From Prochlorococcus sp. AG-673-M19 (lineage in GTDB: Bacteria; Cyanobacteriota; Cyanobacteriia; PCC-6307; Cyanobiaceae), in the NCBI GenBank assembly GCA_003211115.1, contig QCTP01000005.1, positions 1-58,612 on the forward strand: 58,612 nucleotides of DNA, written 5' to 3'. The notes under the pieces are model-generated. The model saw only the letters and a list, made by a program, of their open reading frames with translations. It was not told where the DNA came from and made no database searches. Both the position numbers and the translations under genes were made by a program. This document shows positions 38,339 through 52,041 of this stretch, piece by piece (within the stretch, counting starts at the first letter, position 1; each line of letters begins with the position of its first letter).

Positions 38339-39004
38339 TTATTTTAATTTACTTTTTAAGAGGTAAGGCTTGATGATTATTTTTTGGGATTCCAAAATTG
38401 CGACTTCAGGATATTGATATTTTGGATTATCTTTTGGACCTATAGCTACAATTTCGCAAATTCTTAATTGTAGAGGGCTCAAGAAAAGAGAGGCTATTGA
38501 AGAATTTTTATTGCCATTTTCTCCGGCAAATGCGTTGCCTAATAATTTCCCCCAAACATAAATGTTATTATTCGCAGAAACTATAGCCCCAGGATTAACG
38601 TCACCAATTATAAAAAGATCACCATTTGAAGATATTCTATCCCCAGATCTAACTGTCCCTTTGTGAATTATATCCTTTTTTTGATGTAAACTTCCTATCA
38701 ATAATTCATTTTCAGGGTTTTTGATATTTAATAATATTGAGTTTATTTTTAAAGACTTTCCAGTTATAACTGTTTCCCTATTATGTGAATAGATATACTT
38801 AATCCTAATATTTATTCCCTCAAGGGTGAGTTTAAATTTTTCTAATTCGAAAGAATTAATTTTTTCATATGAGGTAATTAGAGTCGCTGTAGCTGGTTTT
38901 TTGATAACACTTAATTCGGCTATGAAATTTTGATAAAGTTCAAACTTTTCTAATGATATTGATTTAATACAATCGTTATTTTTGTTTTTTATAATGAATT
39001 TCAT
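38339..39004 (-). CDS. minC: Septum site-determining protein MinC
   Basis: FtsZ-assembly inhibitor of 221 residues. The C-terminal beta-helix domain is clear (GTVRSGDRISSNGDLFIIGD, then NPGAIVSANNNIYVWGKLLG and NAFAGENG). The N-terminal FtsZ-binding domain is diverged. The ATG abuts the stop of the HD-hydrolase gene with no gap, so translation is probably coupled. minD follows after about 110 bases. Confidence 0.93.
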   Translation of the reverse strand: MKFIIKNKNNDCIKSISLEKFELYQNFIAELSVIKKPATATLITSYEKINSFELEKFKLTLEGINIRIKYIYSHNRETVITGKSLKINSILLNIKNPENELLIGSLHQKKDIIHKGTVRSGDRISSNGDLFIIGDVNPGAIVSANNNIYVWGKLLGNAFAGENGNKNSSIASLFLSPLQLRICEIVAIGPKDNPKYQYPEVAILESQKIIIKPYLLKSKLK

Positions 39005-40264
39005 TTATGAATTATCTCTAACTATTGCAATCCGATCTTGAATATCTTTTCTAAACTCCCCTGGATAAATAATAAGTGAACTATTATTAGATTTCATCAA
39101 TGTTTTTATTAATTCCGAATGATTTTCCAATGACTTTTGATATGTACCATCCCATATTTTTAATGAATTATTAGATTTAAAACCTTGAAAAGATCTTTCT
39201 TTGATACCGCAAAATACCTCTGAATTATAGTTATTTAATAAACATTTTTTCCGAGCAAAAGCTAAAATTTCAAGTCTTTTTAATTTGGGAAGGAAACTTA
39301 TATCGGATGCTTTTAGTAAATTTCTGTCTATAAACATTCTACAAAGAGTCCTTAAGGGCTCAAAAGATTCTTCTTTCCATTTCATCAGATGAAAATAAAA
39401 AACTATATCGTCATTTGCAAGAAAGTCCTTAACCTCAAGATTTTTTGGGGTAAATATCCATCTGCGCATACTTTCCTCTATCCATAATTTTTTGTGGATG
39501 GCATTGTTTTTAATTAAATAAATAATTTTTTCTAAAATCCAAGTAGAAATTTCGTTAATTCTATGGTTATAAATAGTTCTGTACATCATGTTTCTAAGAA
39601 CTAAAAAATGTTCAATAGCTATGACACCTTTTGGCTTAATTGCGATATTCCCATCAGGTGAAAAAGTAAGAGCTGAAATAATTCTTTCTAAATCAACTAA
39701 TCCATATTTTGTCCCAGTATTGTAACTATCACGTAACAAATAATCAAGACGATCACAATCAATTTCACTACTAATTAATGTTTTTATAGGTTTGGAAAAA
39801 AGATTTTGAGTTGAGAATAAGTCTGCAATTTGGTCAGGTAATTGGCTCCCGTATTTTTTAAGAATTGAATTAATTGGTGAATAATTTTTAACTAAATTTT
39901 TTGACCAGTATTCATGATTATGAGAAAAAATAACCTCGCTTGTATGACTTAATGGACCATGACCTAAATCATGTAGAAGAGCAGCTCCGAAAAGTATAAA
40001 TTTATTTTGACTAAACTCGGATTTCGTCTCAACTAGTCTTTTATATATCTTTCTTGCAACGCAAAATACACCAATTGAGTGTGTAAATCTACTAGATTCG
40101 GCACCATGGAAAAGAAGATTAGCCGCCCCCAGTTGTTTTATCCTTCTCAATCTTTGAAATGCTAAAGTCTCAACTAGCTCCATTATCATTAACTCCTCAG
40201 GTTTATCTGAATCAATGATTATTTCTTTATGTATTGGATCATGAAAAATTCTTTTATTATTCAT
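39005..40264 (-). CDS. HD-superfamily phosphohydrolase (dNTPase-like)
   Basis: A 419-residue HD-domain protein of the SAMHD1/EF1143-like group that may hydrolyse deoxynucleoside triphosphates. FQRLRRIKQLGAANLLFHGA, THSIGVF, ALLHDLGHGPLSHTSE (HD pair) and SSEIDCDRLDYLLRDSYNTG are the conserved sites. ATG start. It sits between ctpA and minC on one strand, a linkage commonly seen in Prochlorococcus-type genomes as far as I recall. Confidence 0.9.
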   Translation of the reverse strand: MNNKRIFHDPIHKEIIIDSDKPEELMIMELVETLAFQRLRRIKQLGAANLLFHGAESSRFTHSIGVFCVARKIYKRLVETKSEFSQNKFILFGAALLHDLGHGPLSHTSEVIFSHNHEYWSKNLVKNYSPINSILKKYGSQLPDQIADLFSTQNLFSKPIKTLISSEIDCDRLDYLLRDSYNTGTKYGLVDLERIISALTFSPDGNIAIKPKGVIAIEHFLVLRNMMYRTIYNHRINEISTWILEKIIYLIKNNAIHKKLWIEESMRRWIFTPKNLEVKDFLANDDIVFYFHLMKWKEESFEPLRTLCRMFIDRNLLKASDISFLPKLKRLEILAFARKKCLLNNYNSEVFCGIKERSFQGFKSNNSLKIWDGTYQKSLENHSELIKTLMKSNNSSLIIYPGEFRKDIQDRIAIVRDNS

Positions 40265-40296
40265 AATTGAAAATTTTATCTACCTATATGATTATT

Positions 40297-41586
40297 TTAA
40301 TTTTCAATATCTATATTTTCTATAACAGTCTCCGATTCTTGGACTTCATTTTTATCAAAAAAAGAGTTTAAATATATTTCTGCATTTTTAACCCATTTAT
40401 CTTCAGAATTACCGTATTCTCTTGCTTCTTGAAAATCTAAAATTATATCTGGAATTATCCCTTTCCCCTGAATGTTATTACCCTTAGGTGTTAAATAACT
40501 AGCAACAGTAATAGCTATACCACTATCTTCTCCTAAACTTTTCAGAGACTGTATAAGTCCTTTCCCATAAGTTTGTTCTCCCATTAAAGTAGATCTTTCA
40601 TTATCTTGTAGAGATCCTGCAAGTATTTCACTTGCGCTAGCAGTACCTTTATTTACTAAAGTTACCATTGGGCCATCATAAAAAGTATTTTGTTGAGAAA
40701 TTATTGCATCTTTTATCCCATTTCTATCTTTTGTTTCTACGATAGGTTTTTCACTTAAAAATGAATCTGCTACTGCTATCCCTGAACTTACTAAACCACC
40801 AGAGTTGTTTCTTAAATCAAGTATTATCCCCTCAACTTCCTTATCTTTGAGTTCCTGGAGAGCCTCCTCAATTTTTTTTGGAACACTTTCACTAAATTGA
40901 GTTATTCTTAAATAACCTAATGTGTGAGAGTCATCTCTCAATCTCTTTGTCCTTACTGGTCTAAGATCAACCGATCTCCTTTCTAAATCAATTTCTTTAA
41001 TCTCATTTGATATGGAGGTTAATTCCACAAGAACCTTTGTTCCAGATTCCCCTCTGAGTTTCGATGCAGTATTTGCCAACCCCAACACTGAAGAAGAGAT
41101 TCCATCAACCTTATCAATTAGATCTCCACTAATAATACCTGCTTCTTCGGCAGGAGAACCTGCCAATGTTGAAATAACTTTGATTCGTTTAGTTATTTCA
41201 TCTTCTCCTAATTGTATCCCTACGCCATTTATCTCACTCCCAAAATTACTTGTTTTTAGTAGTTCATAATCTTTAGGCCTTAATATTCTTGTAAAAGGAT
41301 CTTCAAGAGGCTTCAACATATCTTCAATTGAAGAATAAGCCGCATCACTTGTTTCAATTTGTTTCTGTAATGTTTTTTGTCTAATTCTTTTCCATTGGAT
41401 TTCATCTAGCCTTTCTGGATCATAATACCCCTCATTTACTAAAGTCCATGCGTCAAGTACAAATTGCTTGCTATCACTAAGAGCATTAGCGCTTGAAATA
41501 TATAAAAAATTGGCAGATAAAATACAGATCATCATCATGATGACCCATTTTTTGAATATTAAAAATTTGTTAAAAGATGAATTCAT
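40297..41586 (-). CDS. ctpA: Carboxyl-terminal processing protease (CtpA type, S41)
   Basis: A serine protease of 429 residues with signal peptide (cleavage likely after SSANA), PDZ domain (about GVGIQLGEDEITKRIKVIST) and S41 catalytic core. The nucleophile serine is in GTASASEILAGSLQDN and the lysine in TYGKGLIQSL. Cyanobacterial CtpA trims the D1 C-terminus so that the manganese cluster can assemble, but paralogues exist and which one this is cannot be decided here. ATG at 41586 chosen over an in-frame TTG 21 bases upstream. It is divergent from petB. Confidence 0.9.
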   Translation of the reverse strand: MNSSFNKFLIFKKWVIMMMICILSANFLYISSANALSDSKQFVLDAWTLVNEGYYDPERLDEIQWKRIRQKTLQKQIETSDAAYSSIEDMLKPLEDPFTRILRPKDYELLKTSNFGSEINGVGIQLGEDEITKRIKVISTLAGSPAEEAGIISGDLIDKVDGISSSVLGLANTASKLRGESGTKVLVELTSISNEIKEIDLERRSVDLRPVRTKRLRDDSHTLGYLRITQFSESVPKKIEEALQELKDKEVEGIILDLRNNSGGLVSSGIAVADSFLSEKPIVETKDRNGIKDAIISQQNTFYDGPMVTLVNKGTASASEILAGSLQDNERSTLMGEQTYGKGLIQSLKSLGEDSGIAITVASYLTPKGNNIQGKGIIPDIILDFQEAREYGNSEDKWVKNAEIYLNSFFDKNEVQESETVIENIDIEN

Positions 41587-41656
41587 TGGGTTAAGTGTTA
41601 ACACCAAGTAAGTGAATTTTAAGTAAGCTTTCTATATCAAAGCTTTATTTTTTTGG

Positions 41657-42313
41657 ATGTCGAACTCCTCATCTGTTTACGACTGGTTTCAAGAGAGACT
41701 TGAAATTCAAGACATAACTGACGACGTAACTTCCAAGTACGTTCCTCCTCACGTAAATATTTTTTACTGTTTAGGAGGCATAACTTTAGTATGCTTCTTA
41801 ATTCAATTTGCAACAGGTTTTGCAATGACTTTTTATTATAAGCCAACTGTTACACAAGCTTATAATTCAGTAAGTTACTTAATGACTGATGTGAGCTTTG
41901 GTTGGCTAATCAGATCAGTACATAGATGGAGTGCTTCTATGATGGTTTTGATGTTGATTCTTCATGTCTTTAGGGTATACCTTACCGGCGGCTTTAAAAG
42001 ACCAAGAGAATTAACTTGGGTTACCGGAGTTGTTATGGCTGTTATAACTGTTGCTTTTGGGGTTACCGGTTATTCACTCCCATGGGACCAAGTTGGTTAT
42101 TGGGCAGTCAAGATAGTTTCAGGGGTTCCTGCAGCAATTCCTGTTATAGGTGACTTTATGGTTGAGCTTCTTAGGGGGGGTGAAAGTGTAGGACAATCAA
42201 CTCTAACAAGATTTTACAGCCTTCACACATTTGTTCTACCTTGGTCTCTAGCTGTATTTATGCTTATGCATTTTCTTATGATTCGTAAACAAGGTATTTC
42301 AGGTCCGTTATAA
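41657..42313 (+). CDS. petB: Cytochrome b6
   Basis: Cytochrome b6 of the b6f complex, 218 residues, four transmembrane helices. The haem-ligand histidines are in [20 protein letters not shown] and [20 protein letters not shown] (one of each pair). The N-terminus [20 protein letters not shown] is canonical, and a cysteine near residue 38 (IFYCLGG) fits the covalent haem c'. ATG start. Cotranscribed with petD. Confidence 0.98.
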   Translation: MSNSSSVYDWFQERLEIQDITDDVTSKYVPPHVNIFYCLGGITLVCFLIQFATGFAMTFYYKPTVTQAYNSVSYLMTDVSFGWLIRSVHRWSASMMVLMLILHVFRVYLTGGFKRPRELTWVTGVVMAVITVAFGVTGYSLPWDQVGYWAVKIVSGVPAAIPVIGDFMVELLRGGESVGQSTLTRFYSLHTFVLPWSLAVFMLMHFLMIRKQGISGPL

Positions 42314-42356
42314 ACCCTTATAATTTTTTTAAACTAACTTTTCTAAATAATTTTAT

Positions 42357-42839
42357 ATGTCTACTCTAAAAAAACCTGATTTATCTGATCCAAAACTTAG
42401 AGCGAAGTTAGCAAAAGGTATGGGTCATAATTACTACGGTGAGCCTGCCTGGCCTAATGATCTTTTATATATATTCCCAGTTGTAATACTTGGAACAATT
42501 GCTTGTGTAGTTGGACTTGCTGTTTTAGACCCGGCCATGTTGGGAGACAAGGCTAATCCATTCGCGACCCCTCTAGAAATTCTTCCTGAATGGTATCTAT
42601 ACCCTGTTTTTCAAATTCTAAGAGTGGTGCCAAATAAGTTGCTTGGAATTGCTCTTCAAACATTAATTCCTCTAGGGTTAATGATTTTGCCTTTCATAGA
42701 AAATGTAAATAAATTCTCTAACCCTTTCAGAAGACCTGTTGCGATGTCAGTTTTTCTTTTTGGAACTTTCTTAACTATATATTTAGGAATTGGTGCTTGC
42801 TTACCTATAGATAAATCTCTTACATTGGGACTATTTTAA
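42357..42839 (+). CDS. petD: Cytochrome b6f complex subunit IV
   Basis: Subunit IV of cytochrome b6f, 160 residues with three helices. [20 protein letters not shown] and [20 protein letters not shown] contain the PEWY motif of the quinol-oxidation site. ATG start, 43 bases after petB. It converges with the invertase gene, with only 6 bases between stops. Confidence 0.98.
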   Translation: MSTLKKPDLSDPKLRAKLAKGMGHNYYGEPAWPNDLLYIFPVVILGTIACVVGLAVLDPAMLGDKANPFATPLEILPEWYLYPVFQILRVVPNKLLGIALQTLIPLGLMILPFIENVNKFSNPFRRPVAMSVFLFGTFLTIYLGIGACLPIDKSLTLGLF

Positions 42840-42845
42840 AAACGA

Positions 42846-44285
42846 TTAAAGATTGAACATATCCAAATCATTATTTTCTTCTCTAAGAAAGTGATGCATC
42901 AATAGAAATCCAACTATTGTCCATGTTTGATAAGTCCTTGATTGCTGCCCAACCCATGTTCCTGTAGGTCCATCGAAGTATTCTGCCCACTCTTGTCTTG
43001 GTAATTGATTTAATTGACACCAATAAGATTCTTCAATTAAAGATCTCATTTCTTCCATTAAAATTACATCCTCAGTAGGAAATCTTTTTTGATGTAAAAG
43101 GACTGAAGTGCCAAAGAACCAAAGTAAACTTGGCCAGTGACCTCCATTGTGATAACTCCAAGGCCAATTTTTAGGATCTGAACCTGTTTTATTCTGCCAT
43201 TCTTCTACATCCATGTGAGGATGACAAATTCTCATTGGCATTTGTGCCATAAGATGTTGTCTGTTGTGAAGCACTAGTCTAAAAAGGGCTCTTTGTTCTG
43301 AAGAAGGTAGAACTCCAAACATACATGCTAAAGAGTTTCCTAAGCTATAAAATCTAAAGTCAGGTCTCCCAGTTCTAATATTGCCTATTAAGTATCCACC
43401 TCTATTCTCCAACCAGTCTTGTAGCCATGAAGGCACTACTTGTGGTTGAACATTAAATTCATTGAAATGTTGGTCATCTCCATATTGTTCTGTTGGTCTT
43501 CTTCTTAAAATTTGCATTGTTTGGCTTGTAACCCAATAATGTTTTAAAAGAAAACTTCTTAAGTCTTCAACCCATTGACTTGTAAGAATAAGTCTTTGAT
43601 CCAGTAATCTACTAACATGATCTTCACGACTTAATTCCATTAATTTAATACAGCTTTTCAAACATCCATGAAGAAGAATTTCTACTTCTAGCGGCGCCCC
43701 CCATACATCCATTGGTCTATCAATCATAAATGCACAGTCTGGAACGAAAAGAACAGGTGTCCCTTCAAATGTTGGATGTAGAACTAGATCAAGTAAAAGT
43801 TGAATCCCTCTTTGCACTCCTTGGCTTTTCCCAAATGAATAATCACCACTCTTGTTGACGTAATACCAACATAATATTGGCCACCATAGACTTGCATCGG
43901 CTGAAGTAATTCTTCCAATTGATCTCTGACCATAATCACCAATTAGTTTTCCTTTCTCTTCAACAAAACTTGTAGGGAATACTCCACGAGTTTGATAATT
44001 AGTACTCTGCAATTCAAGACATACAGATAAAAACTTTTTAACAATATCGTACCTTTTTTGTGTGATGAGATAAATCATTACTGGAACATTATCTCTTAAA
44101 AATATTTCTCCGTAATTTAATTTTTGGTTTTTTGTTGGATGTTCAAGTGCGGCAACACTACCAACTAATTCCCCTGAAATTTCAACTAATGTCTTTTCAA
44201 AGTGTTCTTTTGCATTTGTTACAATTTTGTCTTCATCTGAACTTGGACGAACTCTTAAATTTTTTTGACTAAATCTTTCTGCCAT
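42846..44285 (-). CDS. Neutral/alkaline invertase (glycoside hydrolase family 100)
   Basis: Cytosolic sucrose hydrolase of 479 residues. Typical GH100 sequences are NYGEIFLRDNVPVMIY, GRITSADASLWWPIL (with the catalytic aspartate) and WPWSYHNGGHWPSLLWFFG. No signal peptide. Prochlorococcus makes sucrose and glucosylglycerate as compatible solutes, so it would serve sucrose turnover. ATG start. It is followed upstream by more than 600 bases of gene-free DNA leading to the rRNA operon. Confidence 0.93.
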   Translation of the reverse strand: MAERFSQKNLRVRPSSDEDKIVTNAKEHFEKTLVEISGELVGSVAALEHPTKNQKLNYGEIFLRDNVPVMIYLITQKRYDIVKKFLSVCLELQSTNYQTRGVFPTSFVEEKGKLIGDYGQRSIGRITSADASLWWPILCWYYVNKSGDYSFGKSQGVQRGIQLLLDLVLHPTFEGTPVLFVPDCAFMIDRPMDVWGAPLEVEILLHGCLKSCIKLMELSREDHVSRLLDQRLILTSQWVEDLRSFLLKHYWVTSQTMQILRRRPTEQYGDDQHFNEFNVQPQVVPSWLQDWLENRGGYLIGNIRTGRPDFRFYSLGNSLACMFGVLPSSEQRALFRLVLHNRQHLMAQMPMRICHPHMDVEEWQNKTGSDPKNWPWSYHNGGHWPSLLWFFGTSVLLHQKRFPTEDVILMEEMRSLIEESYWCQLNQLPRQEWAEYFDGPTGTWVGQQSRTYQTWTIVGFLLMHHFLREENNDLDMFNL

Positions 44286-44897
44286 TTTATTAAAATCCCT
44301 TTATTTAAGCCTAGTTCGTTAAGCAGACTTTGAACGAAAAAAAAATTTAATAAAAAAATTATGTATTAATGGTTGCATAATCACTGTGGGATGGTTTAGT
44401 ATTTTCTTCTGGGCAAAAATTATTTTTTTGCATTACTTAAACGATTATCTTAAATTTAATTTTTTGATTATTTATTGAGTTCTTTGATATTTTGACTTCG
44501 GTCATTATTTTCAACCAGTAGAAGGGTTTACCTTCAAAATGAGTTAGCCACTATTGGTTTAATTCCGAACCTAGAAAATTTAAAACTTAGGAACTGATGC
44601 TTTTATTGCGTCAAGATTTTATCAAATTTAGATTTGATAAATTCAAGATGTATTTGCAATAAAGGTGTGAGGTCCCGTCAAGAATATATAAAATTGTTTT
44701 CAATTGCTAACTTTAACTTTTGAAAACGAACGGATCTGAGATCTTGGAAAGTCACTTTGAAATATTTTTAATGTGCACTCAAAGTAATCCTTAAGTTATT
44801 TAAGGAGGCTGAACCTAAAGAACGTAAGCTAAGCTTATCTTTTATTTGGGCAACGCAATTCATATTGAGTAGATTATTTCTACAAAAGGATTTGAAC
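44286..44897 (+). promoter_or_regulatory. Gene-free rRNA operon leader and promoter region
   Basis: About 610 bases between the invertase start and 16S hold no credible protein gene. The stretch should contain the divergent promoters and the long rRNA leader. A 10-bp inverted repeat is at 44618-44641. AGGAGGCTGAACC near 44802 lies in a more GC-rich leader section just before 16S. I could not fix a convincing -35/-10 pair for the rRNA promoter. Confidence 0.6.
44618..44641. repeat. Inverted repeat in rRNA leader
   Basis: A perfect 10-bp inverted repeat (TTTATCAAAT / ATTTGATAAA) around a TTAG loop. No T run follows, so it does not look like a terminator. It could be an RNA hairpin in the leader or a protein-binding site. 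Confidence 0.5.
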
Positions 44898-46382
<1,485 letters not shown>

Positions 46383-46504
46383 CAGGGAGACAACAAAATG
46401 TAAATATTAATTTTGTCACCTTAGGTCGATCGGTATCTCAGATTCTTAATTTTAAGAATTTCAGTTTCTAAGTTTTTTCTAGGTCACACCCATCACTTTT
46501 TCCT

Positions 46505-46578
<74 letters not shown>

Positions 46579-46590
46579 TATCTCTATGTT

Positions 46591-46663
46591 GGGGGTATAG
46601 CTCAGTTGGTAGAGCGCCTGCTTTGCAAGCAGGATGTCAGCGGTTCGAGTCCGCTTACCTCCA
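46591..46663 (+). tRNA. trnA: tRNA-Ala(TGC)
   Basis: A 73-base tRNA, 12 bases after tRNA-Ile. Acceptor GGGGGTA pairs with TACCTCC (one G-T), the anticodon loop TTTGCAA gives TGC, and the T loop is TTCGAGT. CCA is not encoded. Confidence 0.97.
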
Positions 46664-46804
46664 CTGAATACCACCTCTTACATATGGTTAACGAGGGGAA
46701 TAGTTTTGAGTCGTGTACCTATTTGCTCTGAGCGAATCTAGCTTCCTATTTTTTAACAAATAAGATGCTGGACTCATTGAATTTTTTAATTCATTGTTTT
46801 CAGA

Positions 46805-46824
46805 GAACCTTGACAACTGCATAG
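46805..46824 (+). repeat. Left arm of long-range stem flanking 23S rRNA
   Basis: These 20 bases are complementary to 49846-49865 with one mismatch (19 of 20 pair). The two arms bracket the 23S gene, so the precursor can fold into a processing stem of the RNase III type. The arm sits in the conserved part of the cyanobacterial spacer. Confidence 0.7.
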
Positions 46825-46930
46825 ATTATTTTTGAAGACAATAAGCATCTTAAAGATGCAGATTTATTATTTTTGCTAAAGCATTAAATAACAATTCTAT
46901 TAAGCTGATGCTTCAATTATTGAAGTTATT

Positions 46931-49807
<2,877 letters not shown>

Positions 49808-49845
49808 AATAAACTTAATTTATTGTTTTTAATTTATATAATTTT

Positions 49846-49865
49846 CTATGCAGTTCTCAAGGTTC
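49846..49865 (+). repeat. Right arm of long-range stem flanking 23S rRNA
   Basis: Complement of 46805-46824 with one mismatch, lying between the 23S and 5S genes. Confidence 0.7.
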
Positions 49866-49871
49866 ACTCTA

Positions 49872-49989
49872 TCCTGGTGTTCATGGCGATGTGGAACCAC
49901 TCCGATCCATCTCGAACTCGGTTGTGAAACGCATCAGCGGCGAAAATATTTAGGGGGTAGCCCCTTGAGAAAATAGCTCAATGCCAGGT
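49872..49989 (+). rRNA. rrf: 5S ribosomal RNA
   Basis: About 118 bases with paired ends (CCTGGT near the 5' end with GCCAGG near the 3' end) and typical internal 5S sequence, GGAACCACTCCGATCCATCT followed by CGAACTCGG. It ends the rRNA operon; a strong terminator follows within 10 bases. Confidence 0.95.
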
Positions 49990-49998
49990 AAAATATTT

Positions 49999-50036
49999 AA
50001 AGGATTTGCTTTTTTATTAAAGTAAATCCTTTTTTA
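49999..50036 (+). terminator. Two-way terminator of rRNA operon and mutM
   Basis: A 14-bp stem (AAAGGATTTGCTTT with AAAGTAAATCCTTT, one G-T pair) and a 6-base loop, followed by a T run. The mirror orientation also has T after the stem on the minus strand, where mutM ends at 50034. It should end both converging transcripts. Confidence 0.9.
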
Positions 50037-50915
50037 TTTTTGACATTTACGACACCAATGAGTACTTCTTCCTGAAATCTTTTTTCTCTCAATTAAATTT
50101 TTGCATTTACGACATTTCTTACCAGTTCTTCTATAAACATTAGTTTGTAATCCAAAATTACCATTTTCACCTTCTAAGTCTCTGAAGTCACTAAAAGTAG
50201 TTCCCCCTGCACCAATACTTTTTTTTAAAACCTTTACGATTGCATCCTTAAGCTTTTTTAATTCATGCTTTTTAATAGTTCTAGCTTCTCTAAAGGGAGA
50301 TATGCCTGCAGCGTAAAGACTTTCATCTGCATATATATTTCCTATTCCAGCAACTATTGTTTGATCTAATAAAATAGATTTTATAGATCTTGTTTTTTTT
50401 GAAATTATTTTAGTCAGATAATTGATATTAAAATTTTCAGAAAATGGTTCAGGTCCTAATGATCCTAATCCTTTAATAATATTTGTTGGTAATAATTCTT
50501 TTCTCACCCACCACATTTGCCCAAAACTTCGCACATCAATATATCTAAGCTCATTATTCTTGTTATCAAAAAGCCTTATTCTTGTATGTTTGCAAGGTTC
50601 AGTAAGTTTATGATTAAAAGTGAAATAACCAGTCATTCTTAGATGAACGACTAGGAAACCGTTGTTTATAAAATTATCTTCATTTACAATATTAATATTA
50701 TTGCTTTCGATTTTTTTAAGTTCCGCAATTAAATATTTTCCTCTTCTATCCCATTTATATATAAGTGAATTCTGAAGGCCTTCAATAAAGTCTTTATTTT
50801 CAAAGGGATAGGCTACTGTTGAATCTCTGCAGATTTCAACTTTTTTAATAATAAAATTCTTGAGTTTTTGCTCTAAGCCTCTTCTAACTGTCTCAACTTC
50901 AGGTAACTCAGGCAA
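50034..50915 (-). CDS. mutM: Formamidopyrimidine-DNA glycosylase
   Basis: Base-excision repair enzyme that removes 8-oxoguanine and formamidopyrimidines; 293 residues. [16 protein letters not shown] gives the catalytic N-terminal proline. Conserved helices include [17 protein letters not shown], and the C-terminal zinc finger has four cysteines (KKCRKCKN and HWCRKCQK). The start codon is TTG, fixed by the need for proline at position 2. psaE lies 4 bases upstream on the same strand. Confidence 0.97.
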   Translation of the reverse strand: MPELPEVETVRRGLEQKLKNFIIKKVEICRDSTVAYPFENKDFIEGLQNSLIYKWDRRGKYLIAELKKIESNNINIVNEDNFINNGFLVVHLRMTGYFTFNHKLTEPCKHTRIRLFDNKNNELRYIDVRSFGQMWWVRKELLPTNIIKGLGSLGPEPFSENFNINYLTKIISKKTRSIKSILLDQTIVAGIGNIYADESLYAAGISPFREARTIKKHELKKLKDAIVKVLKKSIGAGGTTFSDFRDLEGENGNFGLQTNVYRRTGKKCRKCKNLIERKKISGRSTHWCRKCQK

Positions 50916-50919
50916 ATCT

Positions 50920-51129
50920 TTAAGCTTTTTCTAATTCGCTTTCTGCAAAATTATTAGTATTTGCTCCGCCTTCAGTTCCACTTATCCCAGCATAATTTAC
51001 CTTTTCAAATCTGACTACACAGTTGTATTTTATCCCTGTAGTGTCTACTGAGGCAACCTTGCCAATTTCGTTATACCAGTATGACTCTGGTCTTTTAACT
51101 CTTACAAGATCTCCTCTTGAAATTGCCAT
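50920..51129 (-). CDS. psaE: Photosystem I reaction centre subunit IV
   Basis: A 69-residue stromal photosystem I subunit that helps ferredoxin docking. [20 protein letters not shown] then [28 protein letters not shown] and the Ala/Asn-rich tail match PsaE. The frame opens earlier, but the ATG at 51129 gives the canonical N-terminus. It is 4 bases from mutM and the two may share a transcript. Confidence 0.97.
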   Translation of the reverse strand: MAISRGDLVRVKRPESYWYNEIGKVASVDTTGIKYNCVVRFEKVNYAGISGTEGGANTNNFAESELEKA

Positions 51130-51210
51130 TAATTTAAATTTAACTAATGTAAATAATAACTCATTACTGATATCCTCAGAAAAATTATTCACACATATTA
51201 ATTAAAATAC

Positions 51211-51969
51211 TTAACAGAAATCATTTAATAGATTTATTTCAAATTCTTCTTTAGCAGTCATCCATCCTCTCCATTTCCTGCCAGGAATTCTTACATCTAA
51301 ATCTTTTGTTTCACACCTTAAAGCGATAATTATTTTTTTCTTCTTTTGATTGAGAGCATTTAATATTTTTCTATCATTTAATTCTTTTAATTTATTTTGT
51401 TCGACTGTTAATGGACCATATGTTTTATTAACTTCACTTATTAATTTATTAATTTCCTCATTTTTAGCTACTGTAAATATTTTTTGATTAATCGTATTTT
51501 TTTCGCTTAAAATAAGTTTCGATCCAACTTCTATTGCATCCTGATCATTTAGGTTGTTAATTTCAATTAGGTATTTCAAGTCTAATCCGTATCTAAGAGA
51601 AATTTCAGTGAGATTTTCACCCTTTAGGACAATGTGATAGTTCTTTTGGTTTGGATTATTTTCAGTTATTTCGTTAGTATCAGAAATCTTTAGATTTTGT
51701 CCTAGATAGATATAATTTTCATCTTTTAAATCATTTAACTTGATAATTAAATCTTTTTCGATTGAATATAATTTTGAGATACTTGTAATCGTATCGCCGA
51801 CTTTTACGATATGAATTTTTTTAACTTCTGATTTCTGATTAATAAAGGGTTCTCCCTCAGATGTATTTTCTATTTGATTATTTGATGAATCAATTATTTC
51901 TTCACTCTTAATAAAAAGGGGGTTGAAAAAATTAAAAAAGAAGGCAAATAAAATAAATGTTAATTTCAT
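51211..51969 (-). CDS. Secreted protein with two LysM domains
   Basis: A 252-residue protein with an N-terminal signal peptide (KLTFILFAFFFNFFNPLFI) and two LysM peptidoglycan-binding repeats starting near VKVGDTITSISKLYSIEKDL and LKGENLTEISLRYGLDLKYL. The C-terminal 80 residues are lysine-rich and have RIPGRKWRGWMTAKEEFEI, which I do not recognise. It probably binds the cell wall in the periplasm. ATG start. No catalytic domain is evident. Confidence 0.82.
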   Translation of the reverse strand: MKLTFILFAFFFNFFNPLFIKSEEIIDSSNNQIENTSEGEPFINQKSEVKKIHIVKVGDTITSISKLYSIEKDLIIKLNDLKDENYIYLGQNLKISDTNEITENNPNQKNYHIVLKGENLTEISLRYGLDLKYLIEINNLNDQDAIEVGSKLILSEKNTINQKIFTVAKNEEINKLISEVNKTYGPLTVEQNKLKELNDRKILNALNQKKKKIIIALRCETKDLDVRIPGRKWRGWMTAKEEFEINLLNDFC

Positions 51970-52041
51970 TAATTTATCTATTTACTTCAAGATAATATGT
52001 GTATTTAAAACCGCTAGAGTTTTGAAACCAAATTATGTAAT

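Noticed and set aside
44664-44675. GTGTGAGG motif in rRNA leader, similar to part of the Yfr1 RNA motif
   Set aside because: Only a partial match, without the flanking hairpins of Yfr1.
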